A DNA stretch of 64,000 nt from Gavia stellata (taxonomy: Eukaryota > Chordata > Aves > Gaviiformes > Gaviidae): NCBI RefSeq assembly GCF_030936135.1, contig NC_082598.1:10482687-10546686 (forward strand), written 5' to 3'. A program made the position numbers and the translations under genes. How positions within the stretch are numbered: the first letter of the stretch is position 1; the number at the start of each line of letters is the position of its first letter. The notes beneath the pieces are model-generated. The model did not search any database, had not been told where the DNA came from, and saw only the letters and a program-made list of their open reading frames with translations. This document shows positions 1 through 14,200 of the stretch, piece by piece.

Positions 1-3000
1 TTTCAGCATCTGAGGTAGGGACCCTACTAATTATACCATTATTAACTACTCAGCCCTGGTACTTTTCTTCTCATACTGAGGAGGAATATTCACCCAGTGA
101 ATTCAATAATATAAGCAAAACCACTATGTTGTCATGCAATTAAAGGCTGAATTGTAATGCACTTGCATGCATGCACTTAGTGAATTTAGTTCATTAAGTT
201 TCATTTATGTTTCCCAGCTTTTGAGGCCTGGACTTCATACCCTTTGTATTTTTTCAAAGTAACTTATAAAATAATACTGTAATTATTAAAAAGAAGAGAA
301 GTATTCTATCACTTAGATTTTATTCCTAGGTTGTTTCACCATGAAGTTTATTTATATAAGTGTGTATACCAAATACCACAGAAGAGGCCTTTAATGTGCT
401 CAGTCAGAAAAATATAGACTCGTGACTTCTGGGCTTGTTGCCTGATTTTGGAAGAGGAGATACTCCAGTGGTTGTAGACTCTTCAGCCTGTTAGAATCTA
501 ATGACCTTTTCCAGCCCCAGATCCGAAATTAGTGATGTGGCCCATGTTGATGCCAGCCAGATTTCTGCTGGAGATAGCCACAAACTGAAGTCCTTGGTCT
601 TTGCTGCCCAAAACAGTAACTTTAACACCGATCCTAAAGGAGTTTATCAACTGCTTTCAGACACCATGCAAAGTCTGTTATATCAACCCTACTTAACATT
701 GGGATCTGGGTCTGGCAGGAAGCAGTAAGATTAAATTTAGGACTAACCTAAATTAGTTTTTGGATCACAAGGGTGATTATAATTCAGGATGGGACAAAAA
801 TATGTCCTGGAGTTAAATTTGCCACCTAGACTGGCAACCTGAACCGGGTTTGGGTCTGGGAAGGGCTAGGAATGGCTGGGTCTGCTGGAAGAGAGTTGAG
901 CTTAAGGTTTAGGTGATGGAAGAGGGCACAGGCAAGCAAGGTCAATGAGTTTTATTCAGTTCTGGACCTGACAAGGGCTGCAAGGTTTGATCACGATTGT
1001 GGCCTCTTTGGCTTTTATGAGGCTGGAAGGGCTCACTGTGTTAAAGTTAAGCAAGGATGTACACTAGTGTTGGATTCATGCTTCTCTTGGCACCAGCCCT
1101 AAATTTAGAAAGGGCTTCTTCTCAGTCCAGTACTGATCTTTCTTCCTCAGCCCCTGCTGGCCTGAACTTTTTCCCAATAACAATCTTAGAATTAATCTTA
1201 ACATCCAAACTTCTGTAAGATGAAGACGTAAAATTAGACAGAGGTATCATATTGGCATAAGCCCCAACATTACCTTAGTAAAGCCTTCTACATCCCCCCT
1301 TAACCCTACATCATAGCCCTTGTCAACCTCAACCTTAAACCCTTGTCTTATCCTAACTGTGACTCTTGCCAGCCCAACTCTTCATCTAGTTATGTGGCTG
1401 AAATCAAGGTCTTAAGCTAAGAAACATTCATTATATAGAGCCAGCACAATTATAGCAGATTTTCTTTGCTCACATGGAGCAGTTACATTCAGTAATACTG
1501 CTTCAAGCCCAGCTGGATGAAGCAATGTATTTATATCAGTACATTGTTGTTCCTGAGGAACGGAGCTCTCCCTGAACGTTGGGGGACGTGAGGACATAGA
1601 GCTAGCAAGTTTGGGGAGAAGTAACTGTACCAGTTTTAGCCATTACCCAGAATATACAGATAGCAGGAGGTTCCTGTTATAGCCTGTGTGTAATGACAGC
1701 AGCTGGCAGCTGGTGAAACTCCAGCTGAGAGCCTTTATATCTGAAAAATTCAAAATGAACAGCTTTAGAAACAGAGTGGGCCCTATTTCCACTGCCAGAA
1801 AAAGTGCTGTTTAATGTGCAAGAGCAGTGTTTATTTTTGTGTATGACACACATGGACACTTCGATGTACAGCTCAGATGCTCTTTTTCAAAATAGCACTT
1901 ATTTTGAGCGGACAATGGGAGGTCTCATTAGAAAGTTAGTAAAGTTACATCATTTTTCTCAAGAGTGAAATGTGTCAGTTTTATTCCTTCTGGTAATCCA
2001 TATCCTTCATCAACAAGAGACATGGCTAAAAATTTTAAACAGACATTGGAAAACCAGTTCTCATTCTTCCTAACTAGAAGTGACATTCACACGAATTCAC
2101 ATTTCTTGGGGACCAAAGAATGCCATGCAGGATGTTACAGAAAACAGGAGCAGGTTAAAAAGAAAATGCAAGTTCTTTGGCCTCCAACAAAATGAAAACC
2201 AGAGTGACAGGGATCAATTTATTTTTTTTTAAGAGGGAAAATGAAGGGGAAAAAAATACTCTCAGTATGACAGTGAAACATTGCATTCCCCCAAGAAATT
2301 AGACCCTGTTATCTTGCTGTGAACTTCCCCTGAATCGTATTTCACATATAACCAAAGATACTGGGAAAAAACACAACTTTTTTTTCTGCTACCATTGAGT
2401 GGTATCAGACTAGAAGCAGTGACCTGCTTCTGAAGTATCTCCTTACCTGATCTCTGGTGGATCGGAAGAGTTATCATGGGATTCTCCTTTCATGAAGAAC
2501 CTTTTTGAGGCGCTTAGCTAATGCCTCTTGCCAGCAGGAGATGCTTCCCCAGTGGATACGGGGCACAGCGAATGCCCCTACGTTTCAGGTGTGCTGGGAG
2601 ATCATAAAGGAGTGTAAGCAAGGTCCTGTTGGTGCCTCCTGGTGCAATATTGCACTAAGCACAGCTTGCATGGGTCAGGATCTTTAACTTTCTCTTTTGT
2701 GGCAACTTAGGAAAAGAAACATTAAATAAAATCCCAAAAATACATAGTTTAGATCAAACAGGATTCTGAGTGCTGGGGGGAACTGTGGACAAACCCAACT
2801 CAACGAGGTGAATGGGCTACACAATGGCCAAAGAAATTTTCAGGTTATTACAGGGAAAGGAATAATTTAAACTATTAATTTATCCCATTAGTTCCTGTAG
2901 TCATTGTCATCACTTACTAATTAACTCCAGATGTAACCCTAGGTTGACTATGGAAAATGCTATCTCAGTGTGGAGCACCAGCCAGAATAATTACCTAAAT

Positions 3001-5337
3001 CCTTGCATGCATAGAAAACTGGAAAATACAGTGCCACAGTCAAGGGAATGGCCTCAACCGGCATGTTCTTTGTAGTTTTACTCATTTCTAAAGAATTCAA
3101 GATATAAAGAGAGTTATAAATTAGGCAATGGAAATTGTTAGTTATGGGGATGGTGCGCACGGGAAAATAGTGCAGAGCAGGTGACATGCCAAATGCCAAA
3201 TTCTCACAATGATGTGTTCTCAGGTTCATGTGCTCGTACCTGCCTCAAGATTTCGCTGAGGCCAATAGTGCAGCAGGAGTCAGTGCTCAGAATCCGCGAC
3301 ACTGAAAACAAATGCCATGGTATTAGATGGGATAGGTTTTTTCAGAGATACACAAATACTTCAGGGCATGAAAGAAGTATCTAGCAACGGAAATTGCGCT
3401 TATGGGGAAGTTATTTTTTTAATTTTCCATCTGATGGTTTGTTGCGCCTTCCTCAGAAGTATTTAATGCTGAGCCCTGCTACAGAACTTGGTGGAAAATT
3501 CGTATGATCTAGTCAGGACGTTCCCATACAACTATATGTATAACTCCTTTGATTTAGATAATATTATTGAAATGAATAAACTGTTCACTTGCATACCTAT
3601 TTCCAGGACAGGACTTAACTGCTGTAAAGTACCATCCTGTTATTTGTAATGTGAAACAAGTAGTCGTAAGCTTGACTACATGCTTGACTGAACTTCCTCA
3701 TATTAACACTACTAGCCAAGAGCTGGGCTTCTGCTTTATACATCTCGCTAATCTTCAGAGAATATTGTCTTGGAGGACGAGAGGTGTAGGCGGAGTGAGT
3801 GATATAAGGAAGGGACATAGACAGTTTTGTGTACAAAACATTCCCCCTACGCAAACGGTACTCTGGGGGTGGCTGCTATTTTTAGTCTCAAATTTAAAAG
3901 CCACAGTCCAAAAAAAAAAAGTATCACTACAAATAATAGAAGTGAGGAAGTGAGGCCAACAGGTCAAATCTGGGCTCTTGCTTTTTTTTTTTTTTTTGAA
4001 AGGTGGATGTGTGTGGGCTGTGAAGATGGTTTGAGCGAGTCACTTTTGAGAATGAAGAACAATATGGGAAACAAATGAAAAGTGTTTAGGTGTTGATCAT
4101 TTCCTTTTTCATAATAACAACTGAATGGAACATATTAGCAAAGTTCATATGCTGTACACCCACGTTTTATATTTTTTTTAGAGAGTATGTTAGGTGCTTA
4201 ATCCAAGGGGCCATAGGAGGACCTAGTGCTTCTTTTGACTTAATCACTTGTTTGAAAATGTGGTTTAGCATGGCATGTGTTTTTATGCATCAAGAAGGAC
4301 TACTTATGACATAAAATTAGTACATAGTAAATTAAGGAGTGAAATGATAATCTGCTCTTTACCCTGCGTTCATTCCCCATGAGGACACTTCTACCCTTCC
4401 ATGGAGAGCAAAGTAGCCAGTTCTCTCTGAACTCTTCCTTGCTTACTCTACCATCGTTTCTATGTGTTTAAGTCCCTCACCTGTATGAGAAGATGTGAGA
4501 TGAGGCTCTGTTTGGCCTCATACTGTGTAACCTTGGGGGCTTAGTCTAAGATCAGTTTAGGCACCCAGGTACTCTTGAAAGCTATTGGGGCTTCAGAGGG
4601 AAATCTCACTAAGTGGAACCAGTATTGTTACCAGTGAACTGAACCAAACCCAAATCTGACCTGCAAAGCAGCTTCAATAAAATTTTTTTATCCTCTAACT
4701 GACACTGAACCATTAATTTTATGTTTCTTTTGATTCCTACCAGGAAATTAAAGCCTCTCAGGATAACAGCTCAGCAAAGGCTTGTGTTTCCCAGCAGGGA
4801 CCCGTTCAGCCCAGGGATGGCTGGCACCTCCTGGGTCCAGCAAAGCTGCTATGTCGCTGCGTCTTCCTCCCTTATGCCCCCACCTTTCTCTCCAGGTATG
4901 ACTCACCCCATGCACAGCACACATTCCCGCCCCTGCACTGGATGCCGTGCTGCTCTGCAGCCCTCAGCAGGGATCCTTCTGGGGTGGGGTTTTTTTGCAC
5001 TTGCCTAAAGTGAGCTCCAGCTGTATGGTTCCTGGCAGGAGGAAGTGGCTGACTTCCATGTTGTGGGGGTGAGTAGCTGACGGCTACTGCCAACACTGCC
5101 CCTAAAGCCTGCTGAACCCTTCAGCCTCAATTTCCCATTATCAATCCTGTTGCATATCCCTGCGTATAGCTATGGGATTATGCTTGTGTGGTCTTTCACC
5201 TGCGTCTATGTGTGCAGGTGTGTGCTCTTACATTGCTATATTGTCTACTAGGTATGGATGGGAATGGCAGAGAACCACAGCTTCTCTCCTTCAGCTCCAA
5301 GGAGAAGGTGGAAAGAAGTGGAAAATACTGTGCTAAG
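1..5337. other. Intergenic DNA, no gene recognised
   Basis: AT-rich non-coding DNA. The open frames here are short, have no recognisable domain and are not joined by a consistent set of splice sites. Homopolymer runs occur, for example T16 at 3982-3997. A stretch near 1300-1375 contains scattered CCCTA/CCTTAA-like words, but it is too degenerate to call telomeric or satellite DNA. In mammals TNIP2 lies upstream of SH3BP2; none of its exons was recognised here. Confidence 0.6.
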
Positions 5338-5396
5338 ACAATCATAGAATGGTTTGGGTTGGAAGGGACCTTTAAAGATCATCTAGTCCAACCAAA
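5338..5396 (-). mobile_element. CR1 LINE fragment, extreme 3' end
   Basis: The plus strand reads ATCATAGAATGGTTTGGGTT and continues into the familiar GGAAGGGACC and ATCTAGTCCAACC words. This is the reverse complement of the avian CR1 3' terminus, with its ATTCTATG-type end. The insert is therefore on the minus strand and 5'-truncated to about 60 bp. Sequence to the right is no longer CR1-like by eye. Confidence 0.9.
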
Positions 5397-8300
5397 ATGT
5401 CTGGTGTCTGAGCTGCAGATAGGTTACAGAGACATCCCAGGACTTCCCATTTTTAAGACTTATGTTCTTTTTCTGGAAAGCAGTTCAAGGCCACCAAATA
5501 ATTAGGGATTGTTACTGGCCTGAACTGGAACTGAAACAGAAGTAAGACTAAAAGGTGCTGGTCTGAGTCTCTGGTTATAAGCATTCTTGTCTAGAGAAAA
5601 GTAAGTCGGGAGGAAAGAGGGTTAAAATAAACTTGAATTAATAAGGGAAGGATATAATTTAGATTCTGCTGACTCTCAAGAACTGTCCTGATGTTTGTTT
5701 TGTTTGGCCTTTCTATCTGCATTATGATACAAAACCCTACAGCTTGAGTTCTAGTGATTTCCCTTTGAAACAAGATAATGTTTCTACTTGCCAAAGACTG
5801 AAGCCTGAACTCCTACCTCAGCTGTGATGGTGGAAGTGCAGAATAACTCCACCGACCTCAGTCTCAGTTGCTCTAAATAATTTTATGAGGTAGATCTTTA
5901 GCTAGGCTTTCCTGTCACTCTGTATGCGAGGGAGTTCTATGTGCGTTGTGGGTTTTTCTCCCTTTTGCAATTTTTTTCTAATGATAGCAGTGCCTTCTGA
6001 AAAGCATTGGTTTGACACTCTGGACATCAAAGGCTCTGTCAACAGAGCACATACTGAAATACTGCCCAGCCTATCTTCTTGAAGCATAACCTCAAGGGAT
6101 CATTTGTTAAGAGATGAGGATAATTCCATCTCTAAAGCCACTCAAGCCCTGGCCCTAAGCAACTAGAACAAATATCAGTTTGTCTCCAGACTCCTTCACC
6201 TTTTTTTTTTTTCCCCCTAAGTCAGTTGAAAGCATTTCCCAATGTCTTGTTCTTTTAGATCGCTTGACAATAGACTGAGTAAATCTCCCCTATCTTGTGG
6301 TCGTAATTCTGGTCATTTCAGGAAAGGCTGCTGTTTATTCAGTCTGGTTTCTTTGGACACCCAACCTGTGCAGTCAATATGTGGCTCTTACATCCTGTAA
6401 ATGATTCAACGTTTCATACATGGTGACCAGGTGGGTTAGTCATGCCTGGTCATCAACATTTAGTTCTGAATTCTACTCTCCCACTGCTTTTCCTCATGCT
6501 TTTCCTCAGATTTTCTGTCTTTTGATTTCCAAGGGGTCTTGGTTTGCAGGTTACAGCTCCTATGGGCTTTGACCTGGCTGTGTCAGCTCAAAGGTGTGAA
6601 GATGGTCTCAGCACGCTGCTCATGTCACCAGGTATAGCATACATGGGTCAAGGCAGCAGTTCTCTGCCATGGGAGCTCACTTCACTGACAGCTACAGTGG
6701 ACATGAAAGGTAGTAGTGGTACAAGTATTTCTTGGTTTCTGTCAAGGCAGATGCATACATGCAGGGGACATGCACTTTTCTTGGTATAGTAGCTATGTTA
6801 TCTCCAGTCTTATTAGAAATCACAGATTTACAACTGCTTATCTCAGAGGTGAGGGAATCTCCTGGCCTTGATGGTAGCAAAATGGATCTTGTTTTGTGGT
6901 ATTTTCAACAGACAGAAAGCTTTCAAAAGCTCCAAGGGCATTTCTTCTTGATAGAAATATCTCATTGTGCTTTATCTGTGATGTTATCTTCTGGGTGAAA
7001 TAAGATCCCTGCATGTAGAGGGTTCTTGCAAAATCCCTCGGAGACAGATTTGGGGCATTGGTTTCCTCTAAACATTATCGTTGCAAAGCAGAAGATTATC
7101 ATTTGGTCTAGTCTCAGTAAAAAAGCCAATAATTAGCATCTACTTTAATTCCATTCGTATATTTGTATCAAGTACGTTTCTTAAGCTACACATAGGTATA
7201 AAATCTAAGTTTCAGTGGATGAAGCTAATTCATAAACCTTAGGCAAGTAGAGGTATAGAATGACTTATGGAAGCGTTGGTGCGTAGTGCTGGGCAAGGGA
7301 TAAGAGTGGGAAGTCTTTAATTGTTCTGCTGAAAGAGGTGGGTTTAGCCCCACTCCCTTCCCTGCATGTCCTGCCGCCAGATGGGGAAATCTGGCTTCAG
7401 ACTGTCACGGCTGCTGGCAGGAGATGGCATCTCTCTGCCAAGGTCATGCTTGCACCTCCAGGGTAATGCCACTGACAGGCTTGTAGAAGGCATGTCAAAA
7501 CACCTTTCAAAATGGATTAGAAGTGAAGAAGTTTTGCAGAGATAAATTGCATGGGAAGGGAATTCCTAGAAGTTTCTGGGGAAGAGACCGATTGTAACAG
7601 ACACCATCGTTTGTGGTTCTCTCCGAGGAATGTATCTTCGAATGTGAAATGTAAAGGACAGCAGAGTTCCTGACCATGGGGATCAAGGAACGTGCACAAG
7701 CAATTGAGTGGATATGGATACAAGAAGAGATTTTTGTTGTTGATTAAGCATTATTTTCTGTTTCTTCACAAATATTTTATCAACATTATTTTATTTTGTT
7801 GTCTGGCTTGAATGTTGTAAGTATATATTTTTACTTCCCATTTCTTTACATATCTCTGGAGACAAAGGTGGTTTCAAAGTAGCTGCCTAATCTTAATTTT
7901 CCTTTTAAAGATACGGTGATCATTAACACAGGAACACCCCAAGCAAGTTTTCAGCTTCCCTTATGCTGGTCTGAAATACCCAGAGGGTAAGAGAATGTTG
8001 TTCACAGGAACTACACAGGCTAGTTTAACAGCTGGTGCTGTGGAGGTCAGCAGAAGCAGCAGCATCTCCCAGTGGCTGATGGCAATGAGGAAGCTCTCTG
8101 ACATCTGGCAAGGTGAGGAGAAGCCTCACCTGAACCCCAGCTGTCCTGTGAAGCAGTTCCCAGGTTCCAGGGACAGTCTGTGTGATATTGCAAGTTTGGA
8201 AATCTCAGGAAGGATTTGCCGAGGTCAGCCTGAGGCAAAGGATTGCCCGAAGTCAGATTGTAGGGAGGCAAAGAACAAGTTCACGGCTCTGGGAGTGCGT

Positions 8301-10384
8301 GAACTGCTCACATTAGCTGATAGGCATGTGTCCTGAAACACACCTGGCCTTAGGCACTGCCGTCAATTTACTAGGACACAACTTCTTCCATGTAGAATAT
8401 AAATCTGATGGCCTCCTCTGAAATCAGATACCTAGAAGCTTTCATTCCAATATTTTATTTTCCAGTAGTGGTGGTGGCAGTGTTCCCAGTGACACTGTGT
8501 GAAATCCAGGTTCAAGTCTTTTTTCTGTGTCTGGGATGATACAAACCCCTGCTGTATAGTTGCTCATGGGAGGAGACACTGGGAACAGGAACTAGACAGC
8601 TGGACTCCAGTTTCTGCCCATGGGATTCTCCATGCACTTCATCGTATGACACTGCATGTAAAATGTACCATCCTCCTGCAGCAGGAACCCAAGCCTCCAT
8701 GCTGTATTCCCTCCAATATAAGGGTTTATCTTTATAGTCACTCTATACCTTATACGGACTTGATGTGCAGCAGTAAATGTGTGCCTTTGTTGCACAACAG
8801 GTTTTCAAGCAGCACTATCAGAGCTGGCTCTTGGAGAGCAAGCTGAGTAACAAAGCCATATGAAGAGCCGTAGAGCTCTGTACTGGCTGATTTAGCCTGT
8901 CTATTAGCTGGACTAATTAGCCCAGATGGAAAGCAATACTAATGCAGTCACTCTGCTGCTGCTTTCTGAGCCAGTGTGTTCAGAGCCAGCTCTGACATTT
9001 CTACACAGTAGGGCATTGTCTGTGTAAATATATTCTCCATGCCGCAAATCAAATCACTTTGTAGCACCCTTACTGCTTGTATATGCCATATCTCTATATG
9101 TTCTGGGGACCCCTTCTATAGGATCTACAAGTGAAAAAGGCACACTTTCCCCCATGTTATTTACTGGTAGAGTTTGTATTTCCTACCCTAGATGATCTAG
9201 ATCACATCTATTTTCTAATTACTTTTAATATGAAAATTCCTTAATGCTGCTGTGAGATGGCTTCTCTTTTGCAATACCAGCATAAAAGAGTATTTTATGC
9301 ATTATTTCTAATGTAGCTGTCAGTGTTGGCAAACATATACTCCAGTGAAAAGATTAAACAGTCTACACAGCATCGTACAAAGCAGACTAAAAAGTAGGCT
9401 AAAAGAAAGATATTTCTAAGTGGGTTATCTTCACATGGATATAAAATGTAGAGGGGAAAAAATGAAATACTGTTCATCAAAGCTATGACCAGTTATGTAA
9501 GGGTTGAACAAGGATGACTATTGCTGAATAATTCTCCTTCTTTTGACTTCTAGCTGTCTTTTAAAAACATATAATACAAATTAGAAACAGATTATGGAGT
9601 ACTGGAGTGAAAATGCATAGGAAGGTCTAGGGAAAACAATAAAGTATACCAAATTGTGCTGAAATCTATGTGAAAAACCATAACAAATGTCAGTGAACCT
9701 GAAGCCTAAAGGAGCAGAGGTGGAGAAACTGAATCTGTACCACAGTCCTCAGAGAAGAGGCACCAGATATCCATTTGCCATCAGGGAGAAAGGATGCCTT
9801 TGCAGGAAATAGGGGATGTGTCCTTTTGTCTGTTTATTTGCTACCGGTGCAGTACCCTCACCAGAAGTGGGGATGCTGTATGACTGTGCCGACTGGCTGA
9901 GTGTTCACCAGGTGGAAGCATTAGAGTCAGATACGGTGGTGAAAAGATCGTGCTGGTGCCAAAGCCTCGTTTCCATGACACCTAATCTGGCTTAGAGAAA
10001 TCTCTAGGAATTTGTAGCAAATTGCCTGAGAGGTGATAATGACTTTACATTTAGACAAGGAAAGTGTCAGAGAAATTTCTCAAGGCCTCAGATGCCACAC
10101 AAAGCATAACAAATATTGGAGGGCAAATAAGAAAATATGTTCTACGGAAGTTCCTCTGAGTTTTTAATCAATCATAGCTCTATTCTGTGCAAATGTCCTT
10201 GTAAATGTCAGCACTCAGTCAGGAAGGTGGGTAGGCAATAACTTGTATTTGTTTAAATGATAAGTGATGCTAGCAAAGAGTGTAGCGTATTTTGTGCTTA
10301 CCTGAGGCAACATTATCAGAAAGGCAACTAGTCTTAATGTCCTGATATCAACAGAAGGAAAATTTGCTTCCTTAGCTAGTTTGT
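5397..10384. other. Intergenic DNA, no gene recognised
   Basis: I see no exon with plausible splice sites and no recognisable protein. The longest open frames (about 110 codons, near 7995-8336 and 8499-8846) resemble no protein family I know and have chance-like composition. Pyrimidine runs occur near 6200. A homeodomain-core-rich stretch (TTAGCTGGACTAATTAGCCC) lies near 8905-8930 and might be regulatory, but that rests on motif appearance only. Confidence 0.5.
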
Positions 10385-11290
10385 TCCACTCTGTACTTAT
10401 TAGTGGTCCATATCACTACTATAAATATCTTGGGCTCATCTTTATTTAGGACTCCATCTTTGTGTCATCTGCAAATTTATCCGTGGTTATTTTCTTTTTA
10501 CTTCCATGTCAATGATGGAAATATTCGGTAGTGTTAGTCCAGCATAAAACCCTGCTAGAAACACATCATTCAATGATGATCCCCACTGAGGACATGCTGA
10601 AATCTTTCAGCTAGTTCTGAATCTGTGCACTGTTTGGGTTATTTGTATCTTATAATGCCACATTTGTATCAGGATGTCAAGGTTGAAACACTGACTACAT
10701 CCCTGTGCTTTCACTGAATTCTTTATCTGATTTCCCACTATTTTACATGAGACTGACAAACAAATCTTTTCTTGCACAGATCTCCTCCGTGATGTGTTTG
10801 CATGTTTTTAATGTTGGCATAACAGTCCGTACTCTTCCAGTCTTTTGGAATTTCACTCTAGCTGCTTTTGATATTGTTAATGACAAAGTATGTCAAGAAA
10901 TATCAGTAGACCAGAGGTACTCCATAGCCTGCTTTTTTACAATTCCTGGGTGCAAAAAATACAGGCTGGTTGATGTAACAGTATTTATCCCAAGAGATGC
11001 ATTTTACCATCATCTGACTTACTTGCTAATTTGACTGCAGTTCATCATCTTCATGTGATGTGGGTACATCATATCCCTTCCACCAAATATAAACTAAAAC
11101 CTTTAAGTACTTCCACATTTTCTGAATCGTTATTGACAGTTTTATAATTTCCTTTGACTAAGGGGCCTTCTGTGACAGCTACGGATTATTTTCTTCCTAA
11201 TGCATGTATAAAATTTCTTCTTGCTACCTTAACTTCATTCCCAACTTCTTCATAACTTTTTAGTCTCTTTTAACAGTTTTCTGCCATACT
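10385..11290 (-). mobile_element. Old CR1-like LINE relic (ORF2, reverse-transcriptase region)
   Basis: Read on the minus strand this is a decayed internal piece of a CR1-superfamily LINE. On the plus strand, several words match the reverse complement of reptile/archosaur CR1 ORF2: TCATCTGCAAATTTATC near 10467, a TCCAGTCTTTTGGAATTTC word near 10836 (normally CCAGTCTTCTGGAA), and a degraded ACAATTCCTGGGTGCAAAAA block near 10940. No open reading frame survives on the minus strand. Divergence is clearly higher than in the other CR1 pieces here, so this is an ancient insertion. The family is assigned from memory of CR1 consensus wording, and the borders are approximate. Confidence 0.7.
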
Positions 11291-14200
11291 CTAGCAGTTG
11301 CCCACCCCATGGCAACCTGTTATGAAAACCTGTCTCTGTCAGGCTATAAAACAATGCTCTTATGAATGTGCTTCCTAGAGAAAAGACCACTCACACATAG
11401 CAAGACCTGGGTCACCTGTGACCCAGAAGACACAAGAGCTTGGTAATTGTTTGCTGAGGCCATCCATACCTGTATGTATGATTTTAGCTGTGGGGAAAAA
11501 ACATTTCTCTGATAAGCAGTGCCCATTCAAGTTCAAGGAATTTGGTATGTTATGTATTCATCTAAGTGAGTTGCCTGTGGGTGCTGCTGGGTGTACTGAC
11601 TGATCCCATGACAAGCTGAAAATGTCTTCAGCAAGGAGGTGACCAAGCCTTTGATGTTCCAGAAAGCCTTGAGGTCAGGGAGTGGGTTTGCATGAACATG
11701 CCAAACCCTGAGAACACGACCTTCACATCTGTCTCTCTGACCACTGCAGCAGCGGAGGATGCTGCGGAGGGGCCTTTTGCACAACCCACAGAGATTAAAA
11801 AAAAAGGGGGAGGAAATGGCTAACACATCATACCTTCAGCACAGTAGCAGAACCTAGGCTTGATGTGTTTCTTGTAAATCAACTATATTGATTTGTAGTA
11901 GAAGGGAAAGGAGACAGAACACACAGACGTATGGAACTTCTGGTTGCCTAAATATGAGCACCGAGTGCCATTTGAGGGGCTCTGAGCTGTAGGGCCATGT
12001 CTCCAGCTGCAGCTCCAAGGACATAGGTGCCTCGTAGCTCCTATGTCATACCTGGCAGCTCCATGTGAAAGTTCAGGATACCTTAAGGCATCTCAGATGG
12101 CATAAAATGCAAATGTTTAGTCATCTGAATTAAGCCCTTTGAGTTGGAGTCAGATTAATATACCTTAAACGAGGTAGCTAAGTGAAGGTGTCTTATTTGC
12201 AAATAAATCTTCCTTCATAACTAACGAAAATCTAGTGAACGCACTCTAGTGATTTGATGAAGCATGGGGGGTGCATTTGGATAAACTGAGTAGCTCTTTG
12301 GAAAGGGAGCTACTAGGGAGTCCCCTACCAGGGACAGGACACTACTGCCTCAACAGAGGCACATCGTGGCTTGTTAGGTGCCTTGGGTACCTCACTTGGC
12401 CCCGCTGCTGCTCCCAGGGTGCAGGCCCTGTGTTGGAGCTACCCTCCCTGTGCGAATGTCACAGATACTGTAGGGCACCTTAAATAACATTAGCCATTTA
12501 TGTGTGAGCAACAGGGAAGCTATAATCAAGCCCTAGAACTCCACTGGCTGCAAAGGAAAATTACCCAGCTAGCTCACATATAGATGTTTAAATTTCTGTA
12601 TCTTAATCTGGAGCTGAATCTCACCCGCTGTGTTTGATACAGGACTCACATAGGTTAAAAAAAAAGTTATTTCTAAGCCTAACATTGTGCTTAGTCTGGC
12701 TCAAAAGATAACATTTCTAGATTGCATGTCAAACTGTAGCTGCTGTAGGGAGTACTTTGTGTGGTTTATTTTTAACCTGTGCAACTTATGTCATAGGCTC
12801 AGATGCTTTATATGTAGGAGAATTTACCAGCAGTTTTCTGTCCTTCATGCCACTGAGACCCGCAGTCTCTTCAAGCAACTTATGCATAGCAGTGAGGACA
12901 GGGAGGGGAGAGTATTAGCATACCTAGCAGTGTGCACCCGTGGCCTGAAGTGAAGGAGGCATATTCATATTATGTGAGCAAAAAGCTACAACGCTGTATG
13001 ATTGGCCCTTATAATATAAGTAACAGCTTCTGTCACCTCAGTTTTGCTATCCTTTATTCCTGATGTAAAGTGATGTTTTGCCCTAAAAGAGGATATCACA
13101 AAGACTTTTTCAGGTACCTGTCTGTTCACATCAGAAACAGAGAGTCTTTCTACTTCTGCAGACACATCAATTCTGATCAAGGCAAAATTCTCACCACTTT
13201 TCTGGAGGAAAAAAATCACTGGAAATGTTTTGTGGCATCAGTGAGTTTTGTGTGAGCAGAAACAGAGGAGAAATGCCTCCTTTTTCTCAGTGGTTCAATA
13301 TGTCATCAGATAACTCTGCCCTGATGCACTGGAGAAAATTTAGCTTTCAATAGGGATGGCAGAAGTTAGTGAATAATTACTTGGATACGTTATGTCTTTC
13401 ATGAGAAGATTTCAAATTGTTTTACAAACAATAAGAAAATCAGCTTCATAACCCTTGGTGATGTAAAGCAAGGTGAAGGAAAATTCACGTGATACTGAAA
13501 ATATGTGGTTGGCTGGATTTCGAAAAAATATAGGGCTTGGAAAAATAAGCTAGCTCCCTTACCATCGTATCAAGAACAGAAATAGTAATAATATTTTAAA
13601 AAAATATGGAGAAACAAAAAGAGCACTGATTGTGTACAAATCAGTTTGAGATGTGAACAGCTCAAACACTTCAGATTTTTGGTGGTAGGAATGAAACCTT
13701 GCAGGCAAGGACAATTTCACTCTGCACTGAAACTTCTGTTACCTTGCTTTACCAGTGGTTCAGTAGCCTACATGTTTTCTAAAAGTTTTCCTGCAGACTT
13801 TCAGTTGTTCAAGTAACTGTATGCTTTGTGACTACTATTTTTTTCTTAACATTATTGCTATCTGTTCTTGATATGCAGACAAATATTATAATAGAGCTGT
13901 CTGACAGGCTTCAAAGATCAGGTTGGTGTAATTCCTCCTATATTCTTACTTCATACTGCGACATTTCACAACCCATAGTCCTAGCATCAGCTCTGTTCTG
14001 TAACTCCACAGCATGTCTTGTGCTTGCTTATAGTGATCCATCCTATATTGTATCTGTTTCTGCTTTAAGACTACCTGGGGCATGGACATAATTTATTTTT
14101 TAAATAGCTTGGTCTATTGTAAAGTGTTATGTTCATTTATGGATAGTAAAATTGTCTTCAAGTGATGAGTCATAGAAAATGCCAACCCATGTCTCTCTTG

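Noticed and set aside
1300..1375. Scattered CCCTA/CCTTAA words that resemble telomere-type repeats
   Set aside because: There is no regular period and no exact TTAGGG/CCCTAA array.
7995..8846. Two open frames of about 115 codons
   Set aside because: No recognisable domain, no splice context and open frames on both strands. Treated as chance.
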